Of a stretch of DNA of 64,000 bases, positions 18,946-27,154 are shown piece after piece. The position numbers and the translations under genes were made by a program. The notes beneath the pieces are model-generated. The model searched no databases. It was not told the DNA's origin and saw only the letters and a list, made by a program, of their open reading frames with translations. Positions within the stretch are counted from its first letter, which is position 1, and each line of letters begins with the position of its first letter. Source of the stretch: Sphingosinicella soli (lineage in GTDB: Bacteria > Pseudomonadota > Alphaproteobacteria > Sphingomonadales > Sphingomonadaceae); contig NZ_JACHNZ010000017.1 of the NCBI RefSeq assembly GCF_014199685.1, positions 1 to 64,000 of the forward strand, in the 5' to 3' direction.

Positions 18946-19363
18946 GACGCAGCGCCCAGACCGGCGAACGGCCATCCGCGGCCTTCTGATAGACATGCTC
19001 GTAGTGCGCGAGCGCGCGGCCGAGCGCGTCGGCATCGATATCGGCCTCGGGCGCGAAGCTGTCGAAGCCGCAGCGGCGCATGAACGGGATCTGGTCGACG
19101 AGCACATCGCCCGCCGCGCGCAGTTCTCCCGTGTACCCGGCCTCACGCAGGATGCGCGCGGCGGAGTAGCCGCGCCCGTCGCGGAACTTCGGGAAGGCGA
19201 CCTCGATGAGCGCCAGCTGACCGAGATAGGGAATGAGCTTTCGCGCGTCCTCGTCGGACTCCAGTCGCACGGCGCCGGCGTTGGTCTGGCCGATGAAGGC
19301 GTCGAGCGTCACCGCCGGCTCCTCGTGCGGTGCGTCGTCGCGGAAGCGAAGTGCATTATCCAT
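18938..19363 (-). CDS. DUF934 family protein (sulfite-reduction operon)
   Basis: This 141-residue cytoplasmic protein matches DUF934, a family that travels with cysI and cysH in alpha- and betaproteobacteria. Conserved segments include the Leu-rich RKLIPYLGQLALIEVAFPKFRDGRGYS and GELRAAGDVLVDQIPFMRRCGFDSF. The start at 19363 overlaps the end of cysI by eight bases. The biochemical role is unknown. Its consistent neighbourhood suggests an accessory of sulfite reductase, which is inference only. Confidence 0.88.
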   Translation of the reverse strand: MDNALRFRDDAPHEEPAVTLDAFIGQTNAGAVRLESDEDARKLIPYLGQLALIEVAFPKFRDGRGYSAARILREAGYTGELRAAGDVLVDQIPFMRRCGFDSFAPEADIDADALGRALAHYEHVYQKAADGRSPVWALRHG

Positions 19364-20990
19364 AGATCGCCTCCTTGAACGGGTCCATGCCGACGCGCCG
19401 ATAGGTGTCGAGGAAGCGCTCGCCGTCGGTGCGCAGCGTGCGGTATTTCTCCACCGTGCGTTCGATCGCATCGACAACACCGTCCTCGTCGAAGCCGGGG
19501 CCGGTGATGCGGCCGAGGCTCGCGTCTTCCGCGCCCGATCCGCCGAGCAGCAGCTGGTAATTCTCGGTGCCCTTGCGGTCGACGCCGAGGATGCCGATGT
19601 GCCCCGCGTGATGATGCCCGCAGGCGTTGATGCAGCCCGAAATCTTCAGCTTCAGTTCGCCCAGATCGCGCTGGCGGTCTAGGCTTTCGAAGCGCTTCGC
19701 GATCTTCTGCGCAAGCGGGATCGAGCGCGCGTTCGCGAGGCTGCAATAATCGAGGCCGGGGCAGGCGATGATGTCGCTGATGAGATCGAGGTTCGCGCTC
19801 GCGAGATCGGCCGCCGCGAGCTTCTGCCACACCGCGTAAAGCTCAGCCTTCTTCACGTGCGGCAGCACGATGTTCTGCGCGTGCGTGACGCGAAGCTCGT
19901 CGAAGCTGTAGGTTTCGGCCAAATCCGCCATCAGGTCGATCTGCGCTGAAGACGCATCGCCCGGAATGCCGCCGACCGGCTTCAGGCTGATGTTCACGAT
20001 CGCATAGCCCGGCTGCTTGTGCGCCTTGACGTTCTGGTCGAGCCACACCGCGAAATCGGGATCGCTGCGGTCCACGGTATCTGCAATGCCCGTTTCGAAC
20101 GCAGGCGGCGCGAACTGCGCGGCGATGCGCTCGAATTCGCCGGGAGGCGGGTCGAGGCCGAGCGTTTTCACATGCGCCCATTCCTCTTCCACCTGCCGCG
20201 CGTATTCCGCCGCGCCGAGTTCGTGGACGAGGATCTTGATGCGCGCCTTGTAGATGTTGTCGCGGCGCCCGTAGCGGTTGTAGACGCGCAGGCACGCTTC
20301 CAGATAGCTGAGGAAATCAGCCGTCGGCAGGAACTCGCGGATCACCGGCGCGACCATCGGCGTACGGCCCATGCCGCCGCCCACGAACACGCGGAAGCCG
20401 AGTTCGCCCGCATCGTTGTGATAGAGTTGCAGCCCGATGTCGTGCAGCCGCATCGCCGCGCGGTCTTCCTCCGCCGCGATCACCGCGATCTTGAACTTGC
20501 GCGGCAGATAGCTGAATTCCGGGTGGAACGTCGACCACTGGCGCAGCAGCTCCGCCCACGGGCGCGGGTCCGTCACCTCGTCGGCGGCGGCGCCGGCGAA
20601 CTGGTCCGACGTCGTATTGCGGATGCAGTTGCCGCTCGTCTGAATGGCGTGCATCTCGACGCTCGCAAGGTCGGCGAGAATGTCGGGCGCGTCTTCCAGC
20701 TTGATCCAGTTGTACTGGATGTTCTGGCGCGTGGTGAAATGGCCGTAATCGCGATCGTACTTGCGCGCGATATGCGCGAGCATCCGCATCTGGCGGCTGT
20801 CCATCGTGCCGTAGGGCACGGCGATGCGCAGCATGTAGGCGTGGAGCTGCAGATACAGGCCGTTCATCAGCCGCAGCGGCTTGAACTGGTCCTCGCTGAT
20901 CTCGCCCGCAAGGCGCCGCTGCACCTGGTCGCGGAACTCCTCGACCCGCGCATCGACGATCGCCTGATCATATTCATCGTACTTGTACAT
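19356..20990 (-). CDS. cysI: Nitrite/sulfite reductase, siroheme-4Fe-4S type (assimilatory sulfite reductase)
   Basis: This 544-residue enzyme carries the siroheme/4Fe-4S signature as Cys410-x5-Cys416 (CPGLDYC) and Cys453-x3-Cys457 (CINAC), and duplicated ferredoxin-like nitrite/sulfite reductase domains; the TRQNIQYNW segment near 87 is typical. It should reduce sulfite to sulfide using six electrons. No flavoprotein partner (cysJ) is present here, so a ferredoxin or another reductase may supply electrons. The surrounding cysH, DUF934 and siroheme genes support sulfite over nitrite. Its ATG at 20990 shares one base with the stop of the DUF2849 gene. Confidence 0.92.
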   Translation of the reverse strand: MYKYDEYDQAIVDARVEEFRDQVQRRLAGEISEDQFKPLRLMNGLYLQLHAYMLRIAVPYGTMDSRQMRMLAHIARKYDRDYGHFTTRQNIQYNWIKLEDAPDILADLASVEMHAIQTSGNCIRNTTSDQFAGAAADEVTDPRPWAELLRQWSTFHPEFSYLPRKFKIAVIAAEEDRAAMRLHDIGLQLYHNDAGELGFRVFVGGGMGRTPMVAPVIREFLPTADFLSYLEACLRVYNRYGRRDNIYKARIKILVHELGAAEYARQVEEEWAHVKTLGLDPPPGEFERIAAQFAPPAFETGIADTVDRSDPDFAVWLDQNVKAHKQPGYAIVNISLKPVGGIPGDASSAQIDLMADLAETYSFDELRVTHAQNIVLPHVKKAELYAVWQKLAAADLASANLDLISDIIACPGLDYCSLANARSIPLAQKIAKRFESLDRQRDLGELKLKISGCINACGHHHAGHIGILGVDRKGTENYQLLLGGSGAEDASLGRITGPGFDEDGVVDAIERTVEKYRTLRTDGERFLDTYRRVGMDPFKEAIYG

Positions 20991-21286
20991 CAGATCACCC
21001 AGCTTCCCGCCTTGGGATCGGCGGGCTTGATGTTGAGGTCGAGGCGCACTGTGGGGCCGAGCGCGCGGATACGGTCCTTGATGTGGCCGGGGCGGGGGCC
21101 TTGCGGCGTTTGCTCGCCGTCGATCACATAGGGCGCGTTCACGCGGCGCGCGGCTTCTTCTTCGGCGGCGATCGCCTCGCCGTGGCCGTCCACGTCCGCG
21201 GCCTCGGCGACATGGCGCGACCAGTCGCTGCCCGTCCACCAGACGACATCGCCGGTCTTGAGGTCGTTTCCGGTCAGCAGTTTCAC
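20990..21286 (-). CDS. DUF2849 family protein
   Basis: This 98-residue protein matches DUF2849, a small family found between cobA and cysI in alphaproteobacteria. It begins with a GTG that overlaps the cobA stop by four bases, and it ends one base into the cysI start codon, so it is locked between them. Visible features are a TGDVVWWTG strand-like motif near 10-20 and a basic/proline region (GPRPGHIKDRIRALGPT). It is small, soluble and of unknown function; the context suggests a sulfite reductase accessory. Confidence 0.85.
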   Translation of the reverse strand: MKLLTGNDLKTGDVVWWTGSDWSRHVAEAADVDGHGEAIAAEEEAARRVNAPYVIDGEQTPQGPRPGHIKDRIRALGPTVRLDLNIKPADPKAGSWVI

Positions 21287-22035
21287 GCCAGTTTCTCCAA
21301 TGCCTTGATCTCGATGTCCGCGCCGAGTGCGGCGACAGCGCCCACGACGATCAGCGCCGGGCTCTTCACGCCGTGCCGCGTCACCGTGCCTTCGAGGTCG
21401 GCGAGGATGCTGCGGATCACGCGGGCGCCGGGCAGGGTGCCGCGCTCCAGAATCGCGACCGGCACATCGGGCGTCAGGCCGTCCGCGATCAGCTTTTCGG
21501 CGATGGCGGCGGCGCTGGCGACACCCATGTAGATCACGAGCGTGCGGCCCTTGCCCGCAAGCCCCGCCCAGTTCTGCTCGGTAAGGCCCTTGCACTGCCC
21601 CGCGACGAAGCTGACGATCGAGGCATGGTCGCGGTGCGTCAGCGGCATCAAGGCTTCGGCCGCTGCGCCGAGCGGCGAGGAGATGCCGGGCACGACCTCC
21701 ACCGGCACGCCGGCGGCCTGCGCGGCCTCCACCTCTTCGCCGCCGCGCCCGAAGATGAACGGATCGCCGCCCTTCAGGCGCACGACGGTGTGTCCGGCCT
21801 TCGCTTCGGCGACGAGCAGCGCATTGATCTCGTCCTGCGGCATCGTGTGGCGCGCGCGCTGCTTGGCGACGCTGATGCGGCGGACATTCTTCGACGCAAG
21901 CGCCAGCACGCGGGCGTCCACAAGCCCGTCATGCACGATGACGTCGGCAAGGCCGAGCGCCCGCGCCGCGCGCAGCGTCAAAAGGTCGGGATCTCCCGGC
22001 CCGGCGCCGACAAGAATGAGTTTGCCCATGGTCAT
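21283..22035 (-). CDS. cobA: Uroporphyrinogen-III C-methyltransferase
   Basis: This 250-residue SAM-dependent enzyme makes precorrin-2 from uroporphyrinogen III and heads the siroheme operon. Typical motifs are VGAGPGDPDLLTLRAARAL near 8-26, VRLKGGDPFIFGRGGEE near 83-98, VVPGISS near 110, THRDHASIVSFVAGQ and the IYMGV segment. Length fits monofunctional SUMT enzymes. It starts at the ATG at 22035; a second ATG two codons later is equally possible because no clear Shine-Dalgarno is seen. It overlaps the next gene by four bases. Precorrin-2 could in principle also feed cobalamin synthesis. Confidence 0.92.
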   Translation of the reverse strand: MTMGKLILVGAGPGDPDLLTLRAARALGLADVIVHDGLVDARVLALASKNVRRISVAKQRARHTMPQDEINALLVAEAKAGHTVVRLKGGDPFIFGRGGEEVEAAQAAGVPVEVVPGISSPLGAAAEALMPLTHRDHASIVSFVAGQCKGLTEQNWAGLAGKGRTLVIYMGVASAAAIAEKLIADGLTPDVPVAILERGTLPGARVIRSILADLEGTVTRHGVKSPALIVVGAVAALGADIEIKALEKLA

Positions 22036-22117
22036 GGACAGTTAGATGGTCTTCCTGCGCGCGATGGCCAAGCAAGGCTTTCTTTGGCCCGGCCAAGCCC
22101 CGCTTGGCGGGCGCGGA

Positions 22118-22876
22118 TCAGCCGAAGTTCGGCGGGCGCTTCTGCATGAAGGCCATGGCCGCTTCCATGAACTCCGGAGACTGCAATTGCTTGGTGAAAA
22201 GCGCGCTTTCATGGGCGAGTCGCGCACCGACCGCCTCGCGGTTCCCGCGCAGCAGGCTCTTGGTCAGCCGAACCGCTTCGGGCGCTTTCGCGGCGATGCC
22301 GTGCGCGATGCGCCGCGCCTCGGCTTCAAGCTCTCCGTGCGGCGCGAGGCGGGAGGCGAGGCCGATCGCAACCGCCTCCTCGCCGGAAATCCGCCGCCCG
22401 GTGAGCAGCATGTCGCTCGCCAGCGCGGTTCCCACGACCTGCGGCAACAGCAGCGACGATCCCGCCTCCGGCACCAGCGCAAGGTCCGTGAACGGCGTCT
22501 GCAGCATGGCGTTTTCTGAAACCACGACGATGTCGCAGTGCAGCAGCATCGTCGTGCCGACGCCGACAGCGACGCCGCCCACCGCCGCCATCAGCGGCTT
22601 TTCGGCGTTCAGGATCGACTGCAGGAAGCCGCCGACCGGCCCCTCCGTCGCGCGCTGCGGGTTCGCCTGGAAATCGGCAAGGTCGTTGCCCGCGGTGAAC
22701 GCCTCGCCCGCGCCGGTCAGCAGCACCACGCGGATGTCGTCATTGGTTTGCGCGCCGTCGATCGCGCCCGCCATCGCCGCGTACATGGCGTGCGTCAGCG
22801 CGTTCTTCTTTTCGGGGCGGTTCATGGTGATAACGAGCACGCGCCCGTCGCGTTCGATGCGGATATGGTCGGTCAT
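22118..22876 (-). CDS. Enoyl-CoA hydratase/isomerase family protein
   Basis: This 252-residue crotonase-fold protein has the oxyanion segments GAGEAFTAGNDL (about 55-66) and AVGGVAVGVGTTMLLHCDIVV (about 100-120), and the second catalytic region LVPEAGSSLLLPQ with a Glu. It could be an enoyl-CoA hydratase or isomerase of fatty or branched acyl-CoA. The ATG at 22876 has only a weak GAG motif upstream. An inverted repeat GCCAAGC/GCTTGGC lies about 15 bases beyond the stop but lacks a T tract. It is transcribed apart from the cys operon, 82 bases away on the same strand. Confidence 0.88.
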   Translation of the reverse strand: MTDHIRIERDGRVLVITMNRPEKKNALTHAMYAAMAGAIDGAQTNDDIRVVLLTGAGEAFTAGNDLADFQANPQRATEGPVGGFLQSILNAEKPLMAAVGGVAVGVGTTMLLHCDIVVVSENAMLQTPFTDLALVPEAGSSLLLPQVVGTALASDMLLTGRRISGEEAVAIGLASRLAPHGELEAEARRIAHGIAAKAPEAVRLTKSLLRGNREAVGARLAHESALFTKQLQSPEFMEAAMAFMQKRPPNFG

Positions 22877-22976
22877 GCCGGGCTCAATGCCGGAAATGCC
22901 GGGGGATGGGTAGCTAGGAGAGGAAGCAGGTGTCGCGCGGCTTGACTTCGCTACCCCTTGCGGGCACCGATCCCTT

Positions 22977-24623
22977 ATGCCGAGCGTGGCCGCAACCATC
23001 GCCGATACTCTCGTCCTTCAGGGCACCAGCCACGTTTTCTGCGTGCCGGGCGAATCCTACCTCGCCGTGCTCGATGCGCTGCACGACGTGCGGGACAGGC
23101 TGGCCCTCATCACCTGCCGCCACGAAGCCGCCGCCGCGAACATGGCGGAGGCCTATGGCAAGCTGAACGGCAGGCCGGGCGTCGCGATGGTGACGCGCGG
23201 GCCGGGCGCCACGCACGCCTCGATCGGTGTGCACACCGCGTTTCAGGATTCGACGCCGATGCTGCTGTTCGTCGGCGATGTCGGCACCGACATGATCGGC
23301 CGAGAGGCGTTTCAGGAGGTCGATTACCGCCGCATGTTCGGCGCGCTCGCCAAGGGCGTGTTCGTGCTGGACCGTGCCGACCGCGCGCACGAAATCGTCG
23401 CTTCGGCCTATGCGCTCAGCCTGTCGGGGCGGCCGGGTCCGGTGGTGATCGCGCTGCCGGAGGATATTCTGGCGCAGCCGGCGCAGGCGGCTGTCGCCGC
23501 GCGGATCGCGCCGCCGCAGGCCTCGCCCGATGCCTCCGCCATCGCCGCGCTCGCCAACCTGCTCGATGCCGCAGAGCGGCCGCTGCTCTGGCTCGGCGGG
23601 CCGGGCTGGACGGCAGCCGATGTCGCCGCGGTGCAAAGTTTCGCGGAAAGCGCCGGGCTTCCCGTCGTCACCTCGTGGCGCCGCAAGGACCGTTTCGACA
23701 ACACGCATCCCGGCTACGCGGGCGAACTCGGGCTCGGCTCCAACCCGAAGCTCGTCGAGCGGGCCGCGTCTGCGGATCTCATCATCGCGCTCGGCACGCG
23801 GCTCGGCGAGGTGGCGAGCCAGGGCTACACTTTGCCTGCCGTGCCGACACCGGCGCAGAGCCTCGTCCACATCCATCCCGATGCCGACACCTTGGCGCGC
23901 GTCCGCCGCCCGGCGCTCGCGATCCAGTCGTCGATCCGGCTCGCCTGCGCGGCGCTGCGCGAACTCGGCTTCGCGATCGACGGTTCGCGCTGGACGGATT
24001 GGACCCGCGCGGCGCGCGCAGATTACGCGGCGTGGACGCAGCCGACCAACGTTGTGAACGGTGTCAACATGGCCGACGTGATCGGCCATCTGGATACGGT
24101 GCTCGGCGCCGACACCATCTATTGCAACGGCGCGGGCAACTTCGCCGGGTGGCTGCACCGTTTCCACCATCACCGCCGCATCGGCACGCAGCTTGCGCCG
24201 ACCTCGGGCGCGATGGGCTACGGCGTCCCCGCCGGGATCGCCGCGAAATTGCTCCAGCCGGAGCGCGAGGTGGTCGTGCTCGCGGGCGACGGCGATTTCC
24301 TGATGTCGGGGAACGAACTCATCACCGCCGCGCGCTACGGCGCGAACGTCATCTTCATCGTCGTCGACAATGCCCAGTACGGCACCATCCGCATGCATCA
24401 GGCACGCGACTATCCGGGGCGGCAGTCGGGCACAGCGCTCGTGAACCCCGATTTCGCCGCCTATGCGCGCAGTTTCGGCTGCTACGGCGAAGCTGTTGAC
24501 CGCACCGAAGACTTCCCCGCCGCACTCACCCGCGCCCGCGAAAGCGGCACCCCTGCGCTCATCGCGATAAAAACCGACCCGCGCGAGATTTCGCCCGGCA
24601 GGCGGCTCGACGATGCGGTTTGA
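22977..24623 (+). CDS. Thiamine pyrophosphate-dependent enzyme (acetolactate synthase large-subunit-like)
   Basis: This 548-residue protein has the three-domain layout of the ThDP decarboxylase/synthase superfamily. The cofactor-activating glutamate is in CRHEAAAANMAEAYG (about 47-61), TRGPGATH follows at about 73-80, and the ThDP/Mg motif runs from AGDGDFLMSG (about 436) to VVDNAQYG. It resembles acetolactate synthase and benzoylformate decarboxylase relatives used in catabolism. No small regulatory subunit gene is adjacent, so biosynthetic ALS is less likely. The reaction cannot be fixed from sequence. It is divergent from the enoyl-CoA hydratase, with about 100 bases between starts. Confidence 0.88.
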   Translation: MPSVAATIADTLVLQGTSHVFCVPGESYLAVLDALHDVRDRLALITCRHEAAAANMAEAYGKLNGRPGVAMVTRGPGATHASIGVHTAFQDSTPMLLFVGDVGTDMIGREAFQEVDYRRMFGALAKGVFVLDRADRAHEIVASAYALSLSGRPGPVVIALPEDILAQPAQAAVAARIAPPQASPDASAIAALANLLDAAERPLLWLGGPGWTAADVAAVQSFAESAGLPVVTSWRRKDRFDNTHPGYAGELGLGSNPKLVERAASADLIIALGTRLGEVASQGYTLPAVPTPAQSLVHIHPDADTLARVRRPALAIQSSIRLACAALRELGFAIDGSRWTDWTRAARADYAAWTQPTNVVNGVNMADVIGHLDTVLGADTIYCNGAGNFAGWLHRFHHHRRIGTQLAPTSGAMGYGVPAGIAAKLLQPEREVVVLAGDGDFLMSGNELITAARYGANVIFIVVDNAQYGTIRMHQARDYPGRQSGTALVNPDFAAYARSFGCYGEAVDRTEDFPAALTRARESGTPALIAIKTDPREISPGRRLDDAV

Positions 24624-24640
24624 AACCACCGCAACCCGTC

Positions 24641-24780
24641 ACCCTGAACGTGTTTCGGCGTTCATGTACCGTTCCCGCGGCGGCGTCTCGCCCTCAATCG
24701 TCACCCTGAACGCGTTTCAGGGTCCATCCACCGGTCGGGCGGCAGCGCCCTATGGATGCTGAAACAAGTGCAGCATGACG
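24641..24780. repeat. Palindromic intergenic repeat (REP-like), copy B
   Basis: CTGAACGCGTTTCAG at 24706-24720 pairs imperfectly with CTGAAACAAGTGCAG at 24759-24773, with CCAT/ATGG further in, as in copy A at 17.2 kb. CGTCA (24699-24703) and TGACG (24776-24780) form the outermost arms. A half element, CGTCACCCTGAACGTGTTTC, precedes it (about 24637-24656). It fills most of the gap between the ThDP enzyme and the M20 hydrolase and contains no gene. Confidence 0.85.
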
Positions 24781-24817
24781 GGTGAAATTTGCGGGCGACC
24801 GATTTACAAGCAACGCC

Positions 24818-26047
24818 ATGGCCAAACTCACCCCCGAAGAAAACCGCGCGCTCGCGTTCCTCGATGATGCGCATGCGCCCATGCTCGCGGCGATCGAAAG
24901 CTGGGCGGCGATCAACACCGGCAGCCGCAACCTCGCGGGCCTCGCGCACTACGCCGATGTGCTGAACGAAGCCTTCGCGCCGCTCGGCGGCGAGATTCGC
25001 CGCGTGCCGCCCGCGCCGGTCGAGGCGGTGGACGCGGCGGGGCGCACCTATGCGCTTGTGCACGGCGAGAACCTCCACATCGTGATGGACCGTCCGGCGA
25101 ACAAGCGCGTCCTGCTCACCGGCCACATGGATACGGTGTTTCCCGTGGAGCACCCGTTCCAGGCGCTGCGCTGGCTGGCGGGCGGCGTGCTGAACGGGCC
25201 GGGTGTGGCGGACATGAAGGGCGGCATCGCGGTCATGCTCTGGGCGCTCCGCTGCTTCGAGGCGTCGCCGTTTGCCCGGCAGCTCGGCTGGGAAATCATC
25301 CTGAACAGCGACGAGGAAGTGTCCTCGCTCGGCTCGGCGGCGCTGCTCGCCGAAACCGGGCGGCGCTGCCAGATCGGCCTCACCTTCGAGCCCTCCTCGC
25401 TGCCGGACGGCACGCTTGCGGGCGCGCGCAAGGGCAGCGGCAACTTCTCCGCCGCCGTCGCCGGCAAGGCCGCGCACGCGGGCCGCAATCCCGAAGAGGG
25501 GCGCAACGCGATCATCGCCGCCGCCGACCTCGCGCTCCGGCTCGATGCGATGAAGGGCCCGACGCTCTCCGTGAACGTCGCGAAGCTGGACGGCGGCGGG
25601 CCGAACAACGTCGTACCCGATACCGCCGTGCTGCGCTGGAACATGCGGCCTTCCACCTTCGAGGATCAGCACCGCGCCGCGCACGCCGTCGCCGATGCGA
25701 TCAGCGCCGTCGCTGCCGCGCACGACGTTTCCATCCAGCTTTCCGGCAGCTTCGCGCGTCCGCCCAAGCCGATGGACGCGCACCAGCAGAAGCTCTTCGA
25801 GCTCGTGCGCGCCTGCGGCCTCGATCTCGGTCTCGACATCGGCTGGCGCGACACCGGCGGCGTCTGCGACGGCAACAACCTCGCGGCTGCGGGGCTTGCG
25901 GTCGTCGATACGCTTGGAGTACGAGGTGGGTCGATCCATTCGGATCAAGAGTATCTGCTTACCGCGTCCCTTGTTGAAAGGGCGCGGCTGTCGGCACTGA
26001 TCCTGATGCGTCTCGCGCAGGGTGCCTGGGACGGCCACGGGGCCTGA
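24818..26047 (+). CDS. M20-family metallohydrolase, first gene of the arginine succinyltransferase cluster
   Basis: This 409-residue zinc hydrolase has the M20 layout with the metal ligands in GHMDTVFPV (about 112), GPGVADMKGG (about 140), SDEEVSS (about 172), TFEPS (about 195) and SIHSDQEY near the C-terminus, and a dimerisation insert (KAAHAGRNPEEG). Glu in DEE is the expected general base. It lies directly upstream of astA, astD and astB. The pathway's last step, N-succinylglutamate desuccinylation, is normally done by AstE of the M14 family, and no astE is visible here. Removing a succinyl group is known in M20 (DapE), so this enzyme may do that job. ATG 24818 is preferred; a GTG at 24782 is in frame. 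Confidence 0.88.
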   Translation: MAKLTPEENRALAFLDDAHAPMLAAIESWAAINTGSRNLAGLAHYADVLNEAFAPLGGEIRRVPPAPVEAVDAAGRTYALVHGENLHIVMDRPANKRVLLTGHMDTVFPVEHPFQALRWLAGGVLNGPGVADMKGGIAVMLWALRCFEASPFARQLGWEIILNSDEEVSSLGSAALLAETGRRCQIGLTFEPSSLPDGTLAGARKGSGNFSAAVAGKAAHAGRNPEEGRNAIIAAADLALRLDAMKGPTLSVNVAKLDGGGPNNVVPDTAVLRWNMRPSTFEDQHRAAHAVADAISAVAAAHDVSIQLSGSFARPPKPMDAHQQKLFELVRACGLDLGLDIGWRDTGGVCDGNNLAAAGLAVVDTLGVRGGSIHSDQEYLLTASLVERARLSALILMRLAQGAWDGHGA

Positions 26048-26081
26048 TCGGCGCCGGCGCCGATCGCCGGAACGATATCGT
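26046..26081. repeat. Perfect 20-bp palindrome and a second short palindrome between hydrolase and astA
   Basis: GATCGGCGCC at 26046-26055 is followed immediately by its reverse complement GGCGCCGATC at 26056-26065, beginning inside the stop codon of the hydrolase. A second palindrome, ACGATATCGT, is at 26072-26081. In RNA these would form a GC-rich stem in the 87-base spacer before astA. No T tract follows, so this is not a classic terminator. Confidence 0.6.
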
Positions 26082-26134
26082 CCCCGATGACACGACCACA
26101 CGTGTAAAGGCGCGCCCGCGCCGGGGGAGTATAT

Positions 26135-27154
26135 ATGGTCTGGTTCATTCGGCCCGCGCGCGCGGACGATGTCGATGCCCTGCTCGTGCTGGCCGAGCAG
26201 ACGGGCGGCGGCTTCACCAATCTGCCGCCGGACCGGGACGCGCTCGCGCGCCGCATCGGCTGGAGCTGCGAGAGCTTCGCGCGCGAAGGCGAACTGCCGC
26301 AGGACGAGCTTTACATGCTGCTGATGGAGGAGGCTGAAACCGGCCGCATCGGCGGCAGCGCGATGATTTTCTCGCGTCTGGGCGGCGAGTGGCCGTTCTA
26401 CACCTACAAGATCGCGACGGTGAACCAGACCTCGAAGGAACTGGGGCGCAACATCACGATGGAGGTGCTGCACCTCACCAACGACTTCAACGGCGCCGCC
26501 GAAGTCGGGGGTCTGTTTCTGCTGCCCGAGCTTCGCACCGAAGGGCTCGGGCGCATGCTCGCGCGCAGCCGCTATCTCTTCATGGCCCGCCACCGTGCGC
26601 GTTTTCCCGCGCGTGTCGTTGCCGAACTGCGCGGCTGGCACCACCCGGACGGCAGCTCGCCGTTCTGGGACGGGCTCGGCCGCAAGTTCTTCGAAATGCC
26701 GTTCCAGGAGGCCGACCGTTTCAATTCGCTCCACGGCAACCAGTTCATCGCCGACCTCATGCCGCGCTATCCGGTCTACACGGCGCTCCTCTCCGACGAG
26801 GCGCGCGCCGTGATCGGAAAGCCGCACGACAGCGGTGTTCCCGCTCTCAAGCTACTGGAAAAAGAGGGTTTTTTCTACGAAGGCTACGTGGATATCTTCG
26901 ACGGCGGTCCCACCGTCTTCGGCTACATCGACAACATCCGCACCGTCCAGCAGTGCCGCACCCTCGCCGTTGCCGACGCCGGACTCAGCGACGGCGGAGC
27001 GACCACCGCGCTCCTCGCCAAGGGCCTGCTACAGGATTTCCGCGTATGGCAAAGCGCCGCTACCGAAACGCCGCAAGGCCTTTCGCTGACCGCAGAGGAA
27101 GTCCGGTTACACGGCCTTCAGGCCGGGGAAACGATCAGCCATGTCGCAGCCTGA
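26135..27154 (+). CDS. astA: Arginine N-succinyltransferase
   Basis: This 339-residue protein transfers succinate from succinyl-CoA to the alpha-amino group of arginine, the first step of the AST pathway. It aligns over its length with AstA: the N-terminal FIRPARADD strand, YTYKIATVNQTSKELG, LHLTNDFNGAAEVGGLFLLPELR, the conserved FPARVVAELRGWHHPDGSSPFWDGLGRKFF, and VYTALLSDEARAVIGKPH. GGGGGAG lies five bases before the ATG. It overlaps astD by 14 bases. No astC transaminase is in the window; it may lie elsewhere or another transaminase may serve. Confidence 0.95.
   Translation: MVWFIRPARADDVDALLVLAEQTGGGFTNLPPDRDALARRIGWSCESFAREGELPQDELYMLLMEEAETGRIGGSAMIFSRLGGEWPFYTYKIATVNQTSKELGRNITMEVLHLTNDFNGAAEVGGLFLLPELRTEGLGRMLARSRYLFMARHRARFPARVVAELRGWHHPDGSSPFWDGLGRKFFEMPFQEADRFNSLHGNQFIADLMPRYPVYTALLSDEARAVIGKPHDSGVPALKLLEKEGFFYEGYVDIFDGGPTVFGYIDNIRTVQQCRTLAVADAGLSDGGATTALLAKGLLQDFRVWQSAATETPQGLSLTAEEVRLHGLQAGETISHVAA

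Noticed and set aside
22914-24629. 571-codon minus-strand frame opposite the ThDP enzyme
   Set aside because: The plus strand carries the ThDP motifs; the minus frame is a shadow and overlaps the enoyl-CoA hydratase start.
24701-26827. 708-codon minus-strand frame spanning the M20 hydrolase and astA
   Set aside because: It covers two clear plus-strand genes and the palindromic repeat, and lacks family motifs.
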